Below are positions 47,257 to 56,089 of a stretch of 64,000 bases of DNA, in pieces. The stretch is from CAMLJR01 sp964631955. GTDB taxonomy: Bacteria; Pseudomonadota; Gammaproteobacteria; Pseudomonadales; CAMLJR01. Below the pieces are notes generated by a model. It saw only the letters and a program-made list of their open reading frames with translations, was not told where the DNA came from and did not search any database. The stretch's first letter is position 1. Each line of letters opens with the position of its first letter. The stretch lies in contig CAZWBA010000017.1 in the NCBI GenBank assembly GCA_964631955.1, positions 3,523 through 67,522 on the forward strand, written 5' to 3'. Position numbers and translations under genes: made by a program.

Positions 47257-48629
47257 CGCTGGATCCCCTGTTGATCGCATCGATCACCGCCGCCGTGCTC
47301 GGCTGCATCGCGGTGGTGACACTGCTGTGGCAGCGCACGCGCGAGTTCGCGCAGCAGATTGCCTCGTTGCAGCAAACAGTATCGGAGAAGGAAACTCGCG
47401 CGCTCGAATTGCAGCAGCGCGAACAGCAATTGCAGACCGAGGTTGCCGTATTGCGCACCACGCTGGGCGAACAGCAGCGTACCGCTGAGGAAAAACTCAA
47501 ATTGCTCGCGGATGCAAAACAGCAGTTGACGCTGGAATTCGAAACGCTGGCGCAAAAAATTCTCGAAGAAAAAAGCGAGCGCTTCACCAAGCAGAATCAG
47601 ACCAATATCGAAACCACGCTGAATCCGCTGCGCGAACAGCTCACCGAATTTCGCAAGCGCGTCGAGGATGTCTACGACAGGGACAGCAAGGATCGGACAT
47701 CACTGCGCGCAGAGTTGAGTCATTTGCAAAGTCTCAATCAGCGTATCGGCGAAGAGGCGCTCAATCTGACGCGCGCGCTCAAGGGCGATAACAAGGCGCA
47801 GGGCAACTGGGGCGAAGTCGTGCTCGAACGCGTGCTCGAAGAGTCGGGTTTGCGCAAGGGGCATGAATACGAAACACAGGTTGCATTGCGCAGCGACGAG
47901 GGTCAGCGCCGCAATCCCGATGTGATCGTGCATCTGCCGGATGACAAGGATATCGTTATCGATGCGAAAGTAACGCTGGTTGCCTATGAGCGTTATTGCA
48001 ATGCCGCGACCGAAGGCGAGCGCGAGCTGGCGTTGCGTCAGCACATCGGCGCAGTGCGCGCGCACATCGATGGGCTCAGTCTCAAGCAGTACGAAAATTT
48101 GCCGGGAATTCGCAGTCTCGATTTCGTGCTGATTTTCATACCGATCGAAGCGGCGTTTCTCGCGGCATTCGAAAACGATGCCGGCGTATTTCGCGACGCC
48201 TACGAAAAAAACATTATCGTGGTGAGTCCGACGACGTTGCTCGCCACTCTGCGCACGGTGCAAACCATCTGGCGCTACGAGCGCCAGAATGCGAACGCCG
48301 AACGCATCGCCAGCGAAGCGGGGAAACTGCACGATCAGTTCGCGGGTCTGCTGCAGTCGTTGCAGGACATCGGCAGGCATCTCGATAAATCGCGCGATGC
48401 CTACGAGCAGACCGTCGATCGTTTCTCGCGCGGACGCGGCAATCTGGTCAAGCGCGTGAACGATCTGGCCAGACTCGGCGCGAAAACCAAAAAGACATTG
48501 CCCGCCGAATTGCTTGAACGCGCCGAGGACGATATGTCCGACCTGTTGCCTGGCAGTGCCGACAGCAGCAGCGAAAGCGGTATACAAGAAATCAATGTTT
48601 CAGTGACCACGATCCATCACGGAGATTGA
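47253..48629 (+). CDS. rmuC: DNA recombination protein RmuC
   Basis: 458-aa protein with an N-terminal membrane helix (LIASITAAVLGCIAVVTLLW), a long coiled coil (about 30–145, Gln/Glu-rich) and the RmuC nuclease-like domain (GNWGEVVLERVLEESGLRKGHEY near residue 185, PDVIVHLPDDKDIVIDAKV near 228). RmuC limits inversions and other DNA rearrangements. It overlaps the NUDIX stop by 4 nt, and bcp begins 1 nt after its stop: a tight operon. Confidence 0.94.
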   Translation: MTLDPLLIASITAAVLGCIAVVTLLWQRTREFAQQIASLQQTVSEKETRALELQQREQQLQTEVAVLRTTLGEQQRTAEEKLKLLADAKQQLTLEFETLAQKILEEKSERFTKQNQTNIETTLNPLREQLTEFRKRVEDVYDRDSKDRTSLRAELSHLQSLNQRIGEEALNLTRALKGDNKAQGNWGEVVLERVLEESGLRKGHEYETQVALRSDEGQRRNPDVIVHLPDDKDIVIDAKVTLVAYERYCNAATEGERELALRQHIGAVRAHIDGLSLKQYENLPGIRSLDFVLIFIPIEAAFLAAFENDAGVFRDAYEKNIIVVSPTTLLATLRTVQTIWRYERQNANAERIASEAGKLHDQFAGLLQSLQDIGRHLDKSRDAYEQTVDRFSRGRGNLVKRVNDLARLGAKTKKTLPAELLERAEDDMSDLLPGSADSSSESGIQEINVSVTTIHHGD

Positions 48630-48630
48630 A

Positions 48631-49104
48631 ATGCCTTTTCCGAAAACCGGTAATCTCGCGCCCGCATTTTCGCTGCTCGATCAGAGCGGCAATAAAGTGA
48701 GCCTGAAAGATTTTCGAGACGAGAAAAATGTCGTTCTGTATTTTTATCCGAAAGCGATGACGCCGGGCTGCACGGTGCAGGCCTGCGGTTTGCGCGACGC
48801 GCAGAAGGAACTGGCGAAGCTCGATACCGTCGCGCTCGGTGTCAGCCCCGACCCGGTGGCGCGACTGCAAAAGTTCACCGACCGCGACAAACTTAATTTC
48901 ACGCTGTTATCGGATGAAGACCATGCGATCGCCGACAAATATGGCTGCTGGGGTCCGAAGAAATTCATGGGCCGCGAATTCGACGGCATTCTGCGTACGA
49001 CATTCATCATCGGCAAGGACGGCAAACTCAAACACATCATCGCCAAAGTGAATACGAAAACGCATCATGAAGATGTCGCAAAATGGATCCGGGAAAATCT
49101 GTGA
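48631..49104 (+). CDS. bcp: Thioredoxin-dependent peroxiredoxin (Bcp/PrxQ)
   Basis: 157-aa atypical two-cysteine peroxiredoxin. The peroxidatic C47 and resolving C52 are in TPGCTVQACG, five residues apart as in PrxQ/Bcp; ending KHHEDV-like helix and WIRENL are typical. It reduces peroxides with thioredoxin. The start follows the rmuC stop by 1 nt; the next gene's GTG overlaps its stop. Confidence 0.94.
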   Translation: MPFPKTGNLAPAFSLLDQSGNKVSLKDFRDEKNVVLYFYPKAMTPGCTVQACGLRDAQKELAKLDTVALGVSPDPVARLQKFTDRDKLNFTLLSDEDHAIADKYGCWGPKKFMGREFDGILRTTFIIGKDGKLKHIIAKVNTKTHHEDVAKWIRENL

Positions 49105-50000
49105 GCGCAGCTGCCGCATTATCGTCCGACTGGGAACAGTGGATCGTTTCCAATATCGAGCGTGGCGTGCCGCTGCCGGTGTTGATCGAGGAAATGGTGC
49201 GCAGGGATTTCGATCTGGTCACGGCAACGAATGCCGTGATGGAACGCGCAACGGGTTCAGTGCCCGCGAAAGGCGCGCAGCCCGGAATGACATCGCGCGC
49301 GTATAAATATCCGATACCGGCCGGGTTCGAGGATTATTACGCTTATCGATCTGCACCGAGCCTGATCGCCGGAGGCAATGTCATCGATATCGATGGCCAT
49401 TCGATAAACATTGTCGCCCGCCTCGGTGAGCCCGACATTGTGGTGTTTGAAAATCTTTTGAGCGATGCGGAATGCGATCGGCTGATCGCGTTATCGAAGC
49501 CGAAACTGAAACCGTCGACGATCGTCGAAAATCAGACCGGCGTCGAGAAAGTGATCGGCGAGCGCACTTCCGAGGGCATGTTTTTTCAGCGCGATGAAAA
49601 TGCACTCGTGAGCGCGCTCGAAACGCGGCTGGCGAAACTTGTGAATATGCCCGCGGAAAACGGTGAGGGCATTCAGATTCTGCACTATGCGCGCGGTGCC
49701 GAATATCGCCCGCACTATGATTTCTTTGCGCCGGAAAACCCCGGTAGCGCGGTGCATATGCAGCAGGGAGGTCAACGCATCGCCACGCTCGTCGTGTATT
49801 TGAACGACGTGGCGGCGGGAGGGGAAACCATTTTTCCGGAAATCAATTTTTCCGTCGCCCCGCGCAAAGGCAGCGCGGTATTTTTCGCGTATTGCGATGA
49901 TTCAGGAAAGGTGGACCGGCTGACGTTGCACGGAGGTGCGCCTGTTACGCAGGGCGAGAAGTGGATTGCCACGAAGTGGATGCGTCAGCGCAGATATTGA
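49101..50000 (+). CDS. 2OG-Fe(II) oxygenase, prolyl-4-hydroxylase type
   Basis: About 300 aa. An N-terminal helical region (SSDWEQWIVSNIERGVPLPVLIEEMV) precedes a P4H catalytic domain: iron ligands H and D in YRPHYDFF near residue 204, the distal His in LTLHGGAPV near 275 and the 2OG-binding Lys in GEKWIATKW. Animal P4H-like oxygenases hydroxylate proline in proteins; bacterial targets are mostly unknown. GTG 49101 overlaps the bcp stop (GTGA) and has GGGA upstream; an ATG at 49083 is possible but lacks a ribosome site. Last gene of the NUDIX–rmuC–bcp operon. Confidence 0.85.
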   Translation: MSAAAALSSDWEQWIVSNIERGVPLPVLIEEMVRRDFDLVTATNAVMERATGSVPAKGAQPGMTSRAYKYPIPAGFEDYYAYRSAPSLIAGGNVIDIDGHSINIVARLGEPDIVVFENLLSDAECDRLIALSKPKLKPSTIVENQTGVEKVIGERTSEGMFFQRDENALVSALETRLAKLVNMPAENGEGIQILHYARGAEYRPHYDFFAPENPGSAVHMQQGGQRIATLVVYLNDVAAGGETIFPEINFSVAPRKGSAVFFAYCDDSGKVDRLTLHGGAPVTQGEKWIATKWMRQRRY

Positions 50001-50075
50001 TACGACGCTGCGAAGCATCCGACCGCAATTGTGCAGCGGCGATTGGCCGGATGTTCACCGCAGCTGTTTATTTGT

Positions 50076-50477
50076 TTATTGAGTCCCCGGATCGCCATCG
50101 CTGTTCATCGCATGATTTTCATCGCTCTGATGGTCGAATTTCGACTGCAGCCATCCCGCCGCTATCGGCAGCAGGATTTGTAAACCCATCGAGCGCGCGA
50201 TATGCAGCGCATGGCTCACGGCATCTTCGACATGGCGGTGTTGCGCGGGTTTTTCCGGTTCGTGTTTCGAGGGGCGACTGCCGATCCGGCCGGCCAGAAA
50301 ACCGAGGCCCACGGCGCTCAATAATCCTGCTGGCGAAGTGACGCGCGCCACCGCGACCTGACGCAGCTGCGCGCTCGCGAATTTCAGCTGCGCCACATCG
50401 CGTTCGAGCAGTTGCGCCTGTACGTCGGCATCACGGCGCAGGCGGCGTGTTCCCAGCAGCAGGTCTGGAAGCGGCAT
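50076..50477 (-). CDS. Hypothetical protein of the YqjD/YqjE-like operon
   Basis: 133-aa protein, Arg/Leu-rich N-terminal helix (LGTRRLRRDADVQAQLLERDV), one or two short hydrophobic stretches (GLLSAVGLGFLAGRIG; GLQILLPIAAGW) and a polar tail. It occupies the place of YqjK in the E. coli yqjD–yqjE–yqjK trio but I cannot claim homology. ATG 50477 has GAGG 9–10 nt upstream. It overlaps the preceding gene by 47 nt in another frame. Confidence 0.7.
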   Translation of the reverse strand: MPLPDLLLGTRRLRRDADVQAQLLERDVAQLKFASAQLRQVAVARVTSPAGLLSAVGLGFLAGRIGSRPSKHEPEKPAQHRHVEDAVSHALHIARSMGLQILLPIAAGWLQSKFDHQSDENHAMNSDGDPGTQ

Positions 50478-50937
50478 TCGGTTTTTCCTCGTGGGGATTT
50501 TCGCTGTAAGTGATGAAGCGGCGAATGGCTTTGAACAGCATGTTATTGCTCATGCGATAAATTGCGAATCCGCCGATGACAGCGAGTGCCAGATTGATCG
50601 CGGCCATGAGCAGCATGGCGGCGGGCCACGACAGGCCCAGCACATGAAACCAGGCAACGATGGCCGCAAAAAACGCGATCCATGCGGTCGCGAGCAATAA
50701 TCCGCTGCCGATGGCGACAATTAAAACAAGAGAGAAATTAAGCGCGGCCAGGCGCGTTTCGAGCACCGTGAGATCGACAGCCCGGGCGAGGGCGATTCGC
50801 AGCGACAGTATCCATTCCTCGACCGCGCCGATCAGCGTGGGCGGCTCCTCCTCAGGTGCGGCGCCCGGTGGCGACTCCGGTATTTCGGTGGCCGCAACCT
50901 CGGGCGCCGGCGTTGCCGCTTCAGACGCTATCGTCAT
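50431..50937 (-). CDS. Phage-holin-like membrane protein (YqjE-like)
   Basis: Protein of about 168 aa with a Pro/Glu/Ala-rich N-terminus and two hydrophobic helices in hairpin (LVLIVAIGSGLLLATAWIAFF; WPAAMLLMAAINLALAVIGGF, about 75–130), followed by a short amphipathic tail. This is the layout of the YqjE/holin-like family III membrane proteins encoded after DUF883 genes. ATG 50937 gives a 17-nt overlap with the DUF883 gene; the longer frame to 50985 would overlap more. Confidence 0.8.
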   Translation of the reverse strand: MTIASEAATPAPEVAATEIPESPPGAAPEEEPPTLIGAVEEWILSLRIALARAVDLTVLETRLAALNFSLVLIVAIGSGLLLATAWIAFFAAIVAWFHVLGLSWPAAMLLMAAINLALAVIGGFAIYRMSNNMLFKAIRRFITYSENPHEEKPNAASRPAAGNTPPAP

Positions 50938-51340
50938 CGTGCTCGACCCGGCGGCTTCCGCGTGTGAGATAGGAGAGCAGCACACCCGTACCGAAGGCGA
51001 TGCCCAGCGCGGCCAGAGGATGCTCCTGCACGAAACCCGTTACCGAGGTCTTCACTTCGCCGCCTTTCGTGTTGAGGTTTTTGCGAGTGTCCTGAAGTTT
51101 GTCCCGCGCGGTTTCGAGCGAGTGTTTCACCGAGCCCTCTGCGCTGGCGCTGACCTTGCGCAATTTTTCCTCGGATTGCCCGGCAATTTTGGCGACGCGA
51201 TCGACAAACTCATGGGCGATACGCGCGGCTGTCTCTGTCCCGGCCTGGGGATTGGATGCCTCTGGACTATTGATGGCTGAACCGATAGTGGAAGAAGTTG
51301 CGGCGCCATTACCATTGGCTTTTTGCATGTCGGTGCTCAT
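50921..51340 (-). CDS. DUF883 protein (ElaB/YqjD family)
   Basis: 139-aa protein with the ElaB/YqjD layout: a soluble helical region (ETAARIAHEFVDRVAKIAGQSEEKLRKVSASA...), the conserved VQEHPLAALGIAFGTGVLLSYL (about 105–126), which is the C-terminal membrane anchor, and a short charged end. E. coli YqjD and ElaB are inner-membrane, ribosome-associated proteins of stationary phase and stress. GGAGG lies 7 nt before ATG 51340. First gene of the three-gene operon. Confidence 0.9.
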   Translation of the reverse strand: MSTDMQKANGNGAATSSTIGSAINSPEASNPQAGTETAARIAHEFVDRVAKIAGQSEEKLRKVSASAEGSVKHSLETARDKLQDTRKNLNTKGGEVKTSVTGFVQEHPLAALGIAFGTGVLLSYLTRGSRRVEHDDDSV

Positions 51341-51486
51341 TGCATGACCTCCTGCTCACGTTGGGGGGAAACGCTGGATGCGTTTTTCTGCGGCATTTGC
51401 CGCGATGCCGAAAAGCATCGGGACGATGTATTTCGGCGGTAGGGCGATAACATACGCCTTTTTTAGCGCAGGACAACTCTCCCCGC

Positions 51487-51614
51487 TATGCGATTGAGCA
51501 CAAACCACTGGTGATTACCACAAACTACTTATGTGATTAGCACAAACTACCTATGTGATTAGCACAAACTACCTATGTGATTACCGGCTAAGCCACTATG
51601 CGATTGAGCACAAC
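51487..51614. repeat. Six-unit ~22-bp tandem repeat array with internal dyads
   Basis: Two central units (51530–51551, 51552–51573) are identical 22-mers built on TATGTGATTAGCACAAAC; the neighbours at 51510, 51574, 51487 and 51597 are diverged copies, the outer two sharing CTATGCGATTGAGCACAA. The core TGTGATTAGCACA is an imperfect palindrome (TGTG-N5-CACA), and unit 2 has the perfect TGGTGATTACCA. Resembles an array of operator or iteron sites placed about 260 nt upstream of the carbamoyltransferase gene. Confidence 0.85.
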
Positions 51615-51827
51615 GGGGGGTATTTAACCCGGAGCAATCTTTCTGCAGATTCTGCTTCGCTGCGACGCCACGTCCGGGCTGCCGAAACGACAGCGAGCAG
51701 GTACACTAGCGCCTTTTTATTTGGCGGCTTCCGCCAGTTTTGACTCAACGCCCGGTGAACCTTTTATGCTGCGTGGGCCCTCTATGTTTGGTGGACCATT
51801 GGTTATTCGTCGATCCTTTACCGCTCG

Positions 51828-51863
51828 GGGACCGTTTTCTCTTCAGGGACCGTTTTCTTTTCG
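51828..51863. repeat. Two tandem 18-bp units before the carbamoyltransferase start
   Basis: GGGACCGTTTTCTCTTCA followed directly by GGGACCGTTTTCTTTTCG, with weaker copies further upstream (e.g. GTGGACCATTGG near 51792). They end just ahead of the ribosome site GGGGAGAG. Confidence 0.8.
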
Positions 51864-51875
51864 GGGAGAGACACC

Positions 51876-53753
51876 GTGAGCACATTGATTCTCGGTATTT
51901 CTGCGTATTACCACGATAGCGCCGCGGCGCTGGTACGCGATGGCGAAATTGTCGCCGCTGCGCAGGAAGAACGCTTTACCCGCAAGAAACATGACGCCGG
52001 TTTTCCCGGCAACGCAATCAGATATTGTCTGCAGGAAGCGCGGGCGACATTGGCCGATGTCGATTACATCGTGTTTTACGACAAACCGCTGATCAAGTTC
52101 GAGCGCCTGCTGGAAACGTATCTGGCGTATGCCCCTTCGGGTTTTCGCTCGTTCCTCAAGGCCATGCCGATCTGGCTCAAGGAAAAGCTGTATCTGAAAA
52201 CCACGCTCAGGCGCGAATTCGCCGCGCTCGGCGGTTTGAAGGAAAAGGAATTACCGCAACTTTTATTCACCGAGCATCATCAGGCGCATGCGGCTTCGGC
52301 GTTTTTTCCGAGCCCGTATCAAAACGCGGCGGTGATGTGTCTCGACGGCGTCGGCGAGTGGGCCACCAGCAGTATCTGGCTCGGCGAGGGCAATAAACTC
52401 ACGCCGCAATGGGAAATCGATTTCCCGCACTCGCTCGGTCTGCTGTATTCGGCATTCACGTATTACACCGGCTTCAAGGTGAATTCGGGCGAATACAAAT
52501 TAATGGGCCTGGCGCCGTACGGTCAGCCCAGATATGTCGATCTGATTCGCGATAACCTGCTCGATCTGAAAGACGACGGCACTTTCCGGCTCGACATGAG
52601 TTATTTCAATTACGCGACCGGACTGACGATGACGAATCAGAAGTTCGCCGATTTGTTCGGCGGGCCCGCGCGTAAGGCCGAAGGCACGCTGACGCAACGT
52701 GAAATGGATATCGCCGCATCGATTCAGGTCATTACCGAAGAAATCGTATTGAGACTCGCACGCACCGTTCGCCGCGAATTGAATCAGCCGAATTTATGTC
52801 TCGCGGGCGGTGTCGCGCTCAATTGCGTCGCCAACGGCGAATTGCTGCGCGCGAAAATTTTCGACGACATCTGGATTCAGCCCGCCGCTGGCGATGCCGG
52901 TGGCGCGCTCGGTGCGGCACTCGCGATCTGGTACGAATATCTCGGCAATGCTCGCAGCGCGCCTTTTCCAGGCATCGCGGACGGGCAGGACAATTCGATT
53001 GGCGATGCGATGCGCGGCAGTTATCTGGGGCCGTGGTTCGCGCCCGATTCCATCGCCGAATATCTCGACAGTATCAAGGCGCCGTTCAAAAAGCTCGACG
53101 ATGAAGCCTTCATGGATGAATTGAGCGATGTACTCGCGAACGAAAAAGTCGTCGGCTGGTTTCAGGGCAGGATGGAATTCGGTCCGCGCGCTTTAGGCGG
53201 GCGCTCGATCATCGGCGATCCGCGCAGCGCGAAAATGCAATCCGTCATGAATCTGAAAATCAAATACCGCGAATCGTTCCGCCCGTTTGCCCCCGCGGTG
53301 AAAGCCGAGCGCGTGAGCGAATGGTTCGAGCACGATCGCAGTAGCCCATATATGTTGATGGTGGCGCCGGTGCGCGAGGACAAACGCATCGCGATGACTG
53401 CCGAGCAGGAAAAATTATTCGGCATCGACAAACTCAACGTGCCGCGCTCGCAAATTTCGGCGGTGACGCACGTCGATTATTCGGCGCGTATTCAAACCGT
53501 GCATGCCGACACCAATCCGCGCTTCTATCGATTGCTCGATACCTTCGAAACGAAAACCGGTTGTCCCGTACTGGTGAATACCTCGTTCAACGTGCGCGGC
53601 GAACCCATCGTGTGTACCCCCGAAGATGCCTATCGCTGTTTCATGCGCACGGAAATGGATTGCCTCGTGCTCGAAAATATTATTCTGCACAAGCACGAAC
53701 AACCGCTGTGGGAAGAGCAGCAGGACTGGCAGAATGAATTCGAACTGGACTGA
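51876..53753 (+). CDS. Carbamoyltransferase (NodU/CmcH/TobZ family)
   Basis: 625-aa two-domain enzyme using carbamoyl phosphate and ATP to carbamoylate a hydroxyl group. N-domain motifs: ILGISAYYHDSAAAL at the start, HHQAHAASAFFPSPY near residue 137 (metal-binding His cluster), CLDGVGEWATSS. C-domain: CLAGGVALNCVANG near 308, FGPRALGGRSIIGDPR near 437, VLVNTSFNVRGEP near 567. No signal peptide. GTG 51876 with GGGGAGAG upstream. The next two genes encode SxtJ and DUF5989 proteins, a recurrent neighbourhood for such enzymes, here in a cell-envelope setting; the acceptor is unknown. Confidence 0.92.
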   Translation: MSTLILGISAYYHDSAAALVRDGEIVAAAQEERFTRKKHDAGFPGNAIRYCLQEARATLADVDYIVFYDKPLIKFERLLETYLAYAPSGFRSFLKAMPIWLKEKLYLKTTLRREFAALGGLKEKELPQLLFTEHHQAHAASAFFPSPYQNAAVMCLDGVGEWATSSIWLGEGNKLTPQWEIDFPHSLGLLYSAFTYYTGFKVNSGEYKLMGLAPYGQPRYVDLIRDNLLDLKDDGTFRLDMSYFNYATGLTMTNQKFADLFGGPARKAEGTLTQREMDIAASIQVITEEIVLRLARTVRRELNQPNLCLAGGVALNCVANGELLRAKIFDDIWIQPAAGDAGGALGAALAIWYEYLGNARSAPFPGIADGQDNSIGDAMRGSYLGPWFAPDSIAEYLDSIKAPFKKLDDEAFMDELSDVLANEKVVGWFQGRMEFGPRALGGRSIIGDPRSAKMQSVMNLKIKYRESFRPFAPAVKAERVSEWFEHDRSSPYMLMVAPVREDKRIAMTAEQEKLFGIDKLNVPRSQISAVTHVDYSARIQTVHADTNPRFYRLLDTFETKTGCPVLVNTSFNVRGEPIVCTPEDAYRCFMRTEMDCLVLENIILHKHEQPLWEEQQDWQNEFELD

Positions 53754-53771
53754 TTCGCGAGAGTGATGGTC

Positions 53772-54179
53772 ATGCAAAATTCCAATGCGCCTGTCGGCGT
53801 CGATGAGCTGCGAAAATTCGGATTCATTTTCGCGGGCATCCTGATTTTTCTGTTTGGGCTGCTGCTGCCGTGGTTGCTGCACAACAGTATTCGCTGGTGG
53901 CCGTTTTATATCGGCCTGCCGGTCGCACTGATCGCCACTATTTCGCCGCCGGCATTGCATCCGCTGTATGTGGTGTGGATGAAATTCGGCGCCGTGATGG
54001 GATTCATCAACACGCACATCATTATGGTTCTGCTGTTTTTCTGTCTGTTTACGCCGATCGCGTGGCTTATGAAACTGTTCGGCAAGGATCCCATGGCGCG
54101 CAAGCTGGAACGCACTGCAGCGAGTTACCGGGTAAAAAGCGCGGCCTATACCAAAGAGCAAATGGAGAAACCCTACTGA
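53772..54179 (+). CDS. SxtJ-family membrane protein
   Basis: About 135 aa with two or three hydrophobic segments (FGFIFAGILIFLFGLLLPWLL; WWPFYIGLPVALIATISPP; FINTHIIMVLLFFCLFTPIAW) and a conserved charged C-terminus (KLFGKDPMARKLERTAASYRV). This is the SxtJ family, named from the saxitoxin cluster and found beside carbamoyltransferases elsewhere. Start ATG 53772 (ribosome site GAGAG); ATG 53766 is an alternative. Overlaps the following DUF5989 gene by one base. Confidence 0.85.
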   Translation: MQNSNAPVGVDELRKFGFIFAGILIFLFGLLLPWLLHNSIRWWPFYIGLPVALIATISPPALHPLYVVWMKFGAVMGFINTHIIMVLLFFCLFTPIAWLMKLFGKDPMARKLERTAASYRVKSAAYTKEQMEKPY

Positions 54180-54331
54180 TGTGGGATTTAGTAAAAGATC
54201 TGACCGGCTTCATGGCCAAGCGGAAAAAATTCTGGCTGGCACCGCTGATCGTGGTGATGCTGCTGCTCGGCGCACTGATCGTGCTGGGACAGGGTTCGGC
54301 CGTGGCGCCGTTCATTTACACGCTGTTTTAA
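54179..54331 (+). CDS. DUF5989 small membrane protein
   Basis: 50-aa protein: a basic amphipathic start (WDLVKDLTGFMAKRKKFW), then one transmembrane segment (LAPLIVVMLLLGALIVLGQ) and GSAVAPFIYTLF, the features of DUF5989 proteins. ATG 54179 overlaps the SxtJ stop (TGATG), and its own stop overlaps the murI start (TAATG), so translation is coupled through all of them. Too short to be found by default length cut-offs. Confidence 0.85.
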   Translation: MWDLVKDLTGFMAKRKKFWLAPLIVVMLLLGALIVLGQGSAVAPFIYTLF

Positions 54332-55155
54332 TGGCGGGCGAGCGCGTATCGGCGCCGATCGGTGTTTTCGATTCCGGAATCGGCGGCGTTTCGGTGCTCG
54401 GACATCTGCGCGCGCTGCTGCCGGGCGAAAACTTCATTTACGTTGCCGATTCCGGGTATGCGCCCTACGGCGAGCGCTCGCCCGAATTCATTCGCGAGCG
54501 CTCATGGCACATCGCCCGTTTTCTGCTCGAAAAAAATATCAAGGCGCTCGTGGTTGCCTGCAACACGGCAACGGCTGCAGCGGTACAGATGTTGCGCGAG
54601 CAATTGGCGATTCCCGTCGTGGCGATGGAGCCGGGCATCAAACCCGCCGTCGAACTCACGAGCAGCAAAGTGGTCGGCGTGCTGGCGACCGCGGGTACGC
54701 TCGAAAGCGCGCGCTTTTTCTCGCTGGTGAATCGTTACGCGGGCGATGTCGAAATCATCACGCAACCGTGCGCGGGTCTGGTCGAACGTATCGAGGCGAA
54801 CGATCTGTCGAGCCCACAAACGCTCGATTTATTGCGCGGCTATCTCGATCCCCTGCTGAGCCGCAATGCCGACGTGATCGTGCTCGGCTGCACGCACTAT
54901 CCCTTTTTGCGTGCGCAGATCGAACAGATTCTGCATGAGCGAATTGAAAACTCTTCCCATGCCGGGATTGCGATCGTCGATACCGGTCCTGCGGTGGCAA
55001 AGGAATTGAGCCGGAGATTGCAGCGCGAAAACCTGCTGCGGGCAGTGGCCGCTACCGGCGAGGAAATGTTTTTGACGAGCGGGGATCCGGCAACGGTCGG
55101 CGCCGCGATCGGAAAAATATGGAATCGCGACATAACGCTGGCCGTATTGCCCTGA
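54331..55155 (+). CDS. murI: Glutamate racemase
   Basis: 274-aa enzyme producing D-glutamate for peptidoglycan. The two catalytic cysteines are C77 in VVACNTAT and one near 188 in VLGCTHYPFL; GVFDSGIGGVSVLGHLRALLP at the start is the family hallmark. ATG 54331 overlaps the DUF5989 stop by one base. Being coupled to a carbamoyltransferase/SxtJ operon is unusual for murI. Confidence 0.95.
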   Translation: MAGERVSAPIGVFDSGIGGVSVLGHLRALLPGENFIYVADSGYAPYGERSPEFIRERSWHIARFLLEKNIKALVVACNTATAAAVQMLREQLAIPVVAMEPGIKPAVELTSSKVVGVLATAGTLESARFFSLVNRYAGDVEIITQPCAGLVERIEANDLSSPQTLDLLRGYLDPLLSRNADVIVLGCTHYPFLRAQIEQILHERIENSSHAGIAIVDTGPAVAKELSRRLQRENLLRAVAATGEEMFLTSGDPATVGAAIGKIWNRDITLAVLP

Positions 55156-55184
55156 GCGTGTCGAGCCACAGAATCCGCGAAAAA

Positions 55185-56054
55185 TCAGGCGCGTCGCCGC
55201 CGTAAAAATCCTTCCAGCATGAAAATGGCGAGCGCGAACCACACCAGACTGAAACCCGTTAACTGGGTCGAGCTGAACGGCTCATGGAAGACGAAAATGC
55301 CGAGCAGAATCTGCAGCGTCGGCGCGATGTATTGCAGGATGCCGATCAGTGTCAGCGGGATGCGCTGCGCGGCGGTGGCGAATAACAGCAGCGGAATGGC
55401 GGTGATGATGCCGCCGATGAACAGGATCAGATGCGTGCGCAGATCGCTGCCGAGCAGCGTGCCGGTGCCGCGGTATTCGCAGAAAATCAGATAGATCAGC
55501 GCGGGCAGCACGAGCACGCCGGTTTCCAGCGTGAGACCGAACAGCGACGATTTCAGCGGCGCGATTTTTTTCACCAGACCGTATAACGAAAATGTGGAGG
55601 CGAGCACGAGTGCGATCCACGGCAGGCGGCCATAGTGATACGTTAGATAGATGACACCGCTGGCTGCGCACGCGAGCGAAACCCAATGCAGAGGGCGCAG
55701 GCGTTCCTTGAAAAAGACGGTGCCGAAAAAAACGCTGATCAGCGGATTGATGAAATAGCCGAGACTGGTTTCGACGATGTGATCGGTATTAACCGCCCAA
55801 ATGTAAATGACCCAGTTGATGCTGATGAGCAGCGCGGCGATCGAATAGATCGTCAGCACGCGAAGATTGAATGCGCTGCGCAATGCTTTCCATTGCCGCG
55901 TCGCAAGAATGATGACGGCGAGTACAACCCAGGACCAGATCACGCGGTGTCCGGCGATCTGCAGCGCAGGTACCGCCTGCAGCAGACGCCAGAACAGCGG
56001 AAACAAACCCCAGACGGTGTAGGCGAGAACGGCGTAAAGCAGGCCGCTATTCAT
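55185..56054 (-). CDS. rarD: EamA-family transporter RarD
   Basis: 289-aa inner-membrane protein with ten helices and the RarD motifs (YTVWGLFPLFWRLLQAVPA near the start, IAGHRVIWSW, YFINPLISVFFGTVFFKERL near residue 100). Drug/metabolite transporter superfamily; substrate unknown. 35 nt downstream of the SGNH gene on the same strand and convergent with murI. Confidence 0.92.
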   Translation of the reverse strand: MNSGLLYAVLAYTVWGLFPLFWRLLQAVPALQIAGHRVIWSWVVLAVIILATRQWKALRSAFNLRVLTIYSIAALLISINWVIYIWAVNTDHIVETSLGYFINPLISVFFGTVFFKERLRPLHWVSLACAASGVIYLTYHYGRLPWIALVLASTFSLYGLVKKIAPLKSSLFGLTLETGVLVLPALIYLIFCEYRGTGTLLGSDLRTHLILFIGGIITAIPLLLFATAAQRIPLTLIGILQYIAPTLQILLGIFVFHEPFSSTQLTGFSLVWFALAIFMLEGFLRRRRA

Positions 56055-56089
56055 GATTCGGCGCAGCGCTAAACATATTTTTCAGCACG

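Larger units (their letters stand above)
51341..51875. other. 535-nt regulatory gap between the DUF883 and carbamoyltransferase genes
   Basis: Holds no coding frame with protein character. Contains the 22-bp dyad repeat array (51487–51614), a hairpin TGGCGG-CTT-CCGCCA near 51723–51737, and degenerate 18-bp leader repeats ending at 51863. It must carry promoters for both divergent operons. Confidence 0.7.

Noticed and set aside
51487..51614. CRISPR array
   Set aside because: Units are directly adjacent without spacers, diverged, and no cas genes are present.
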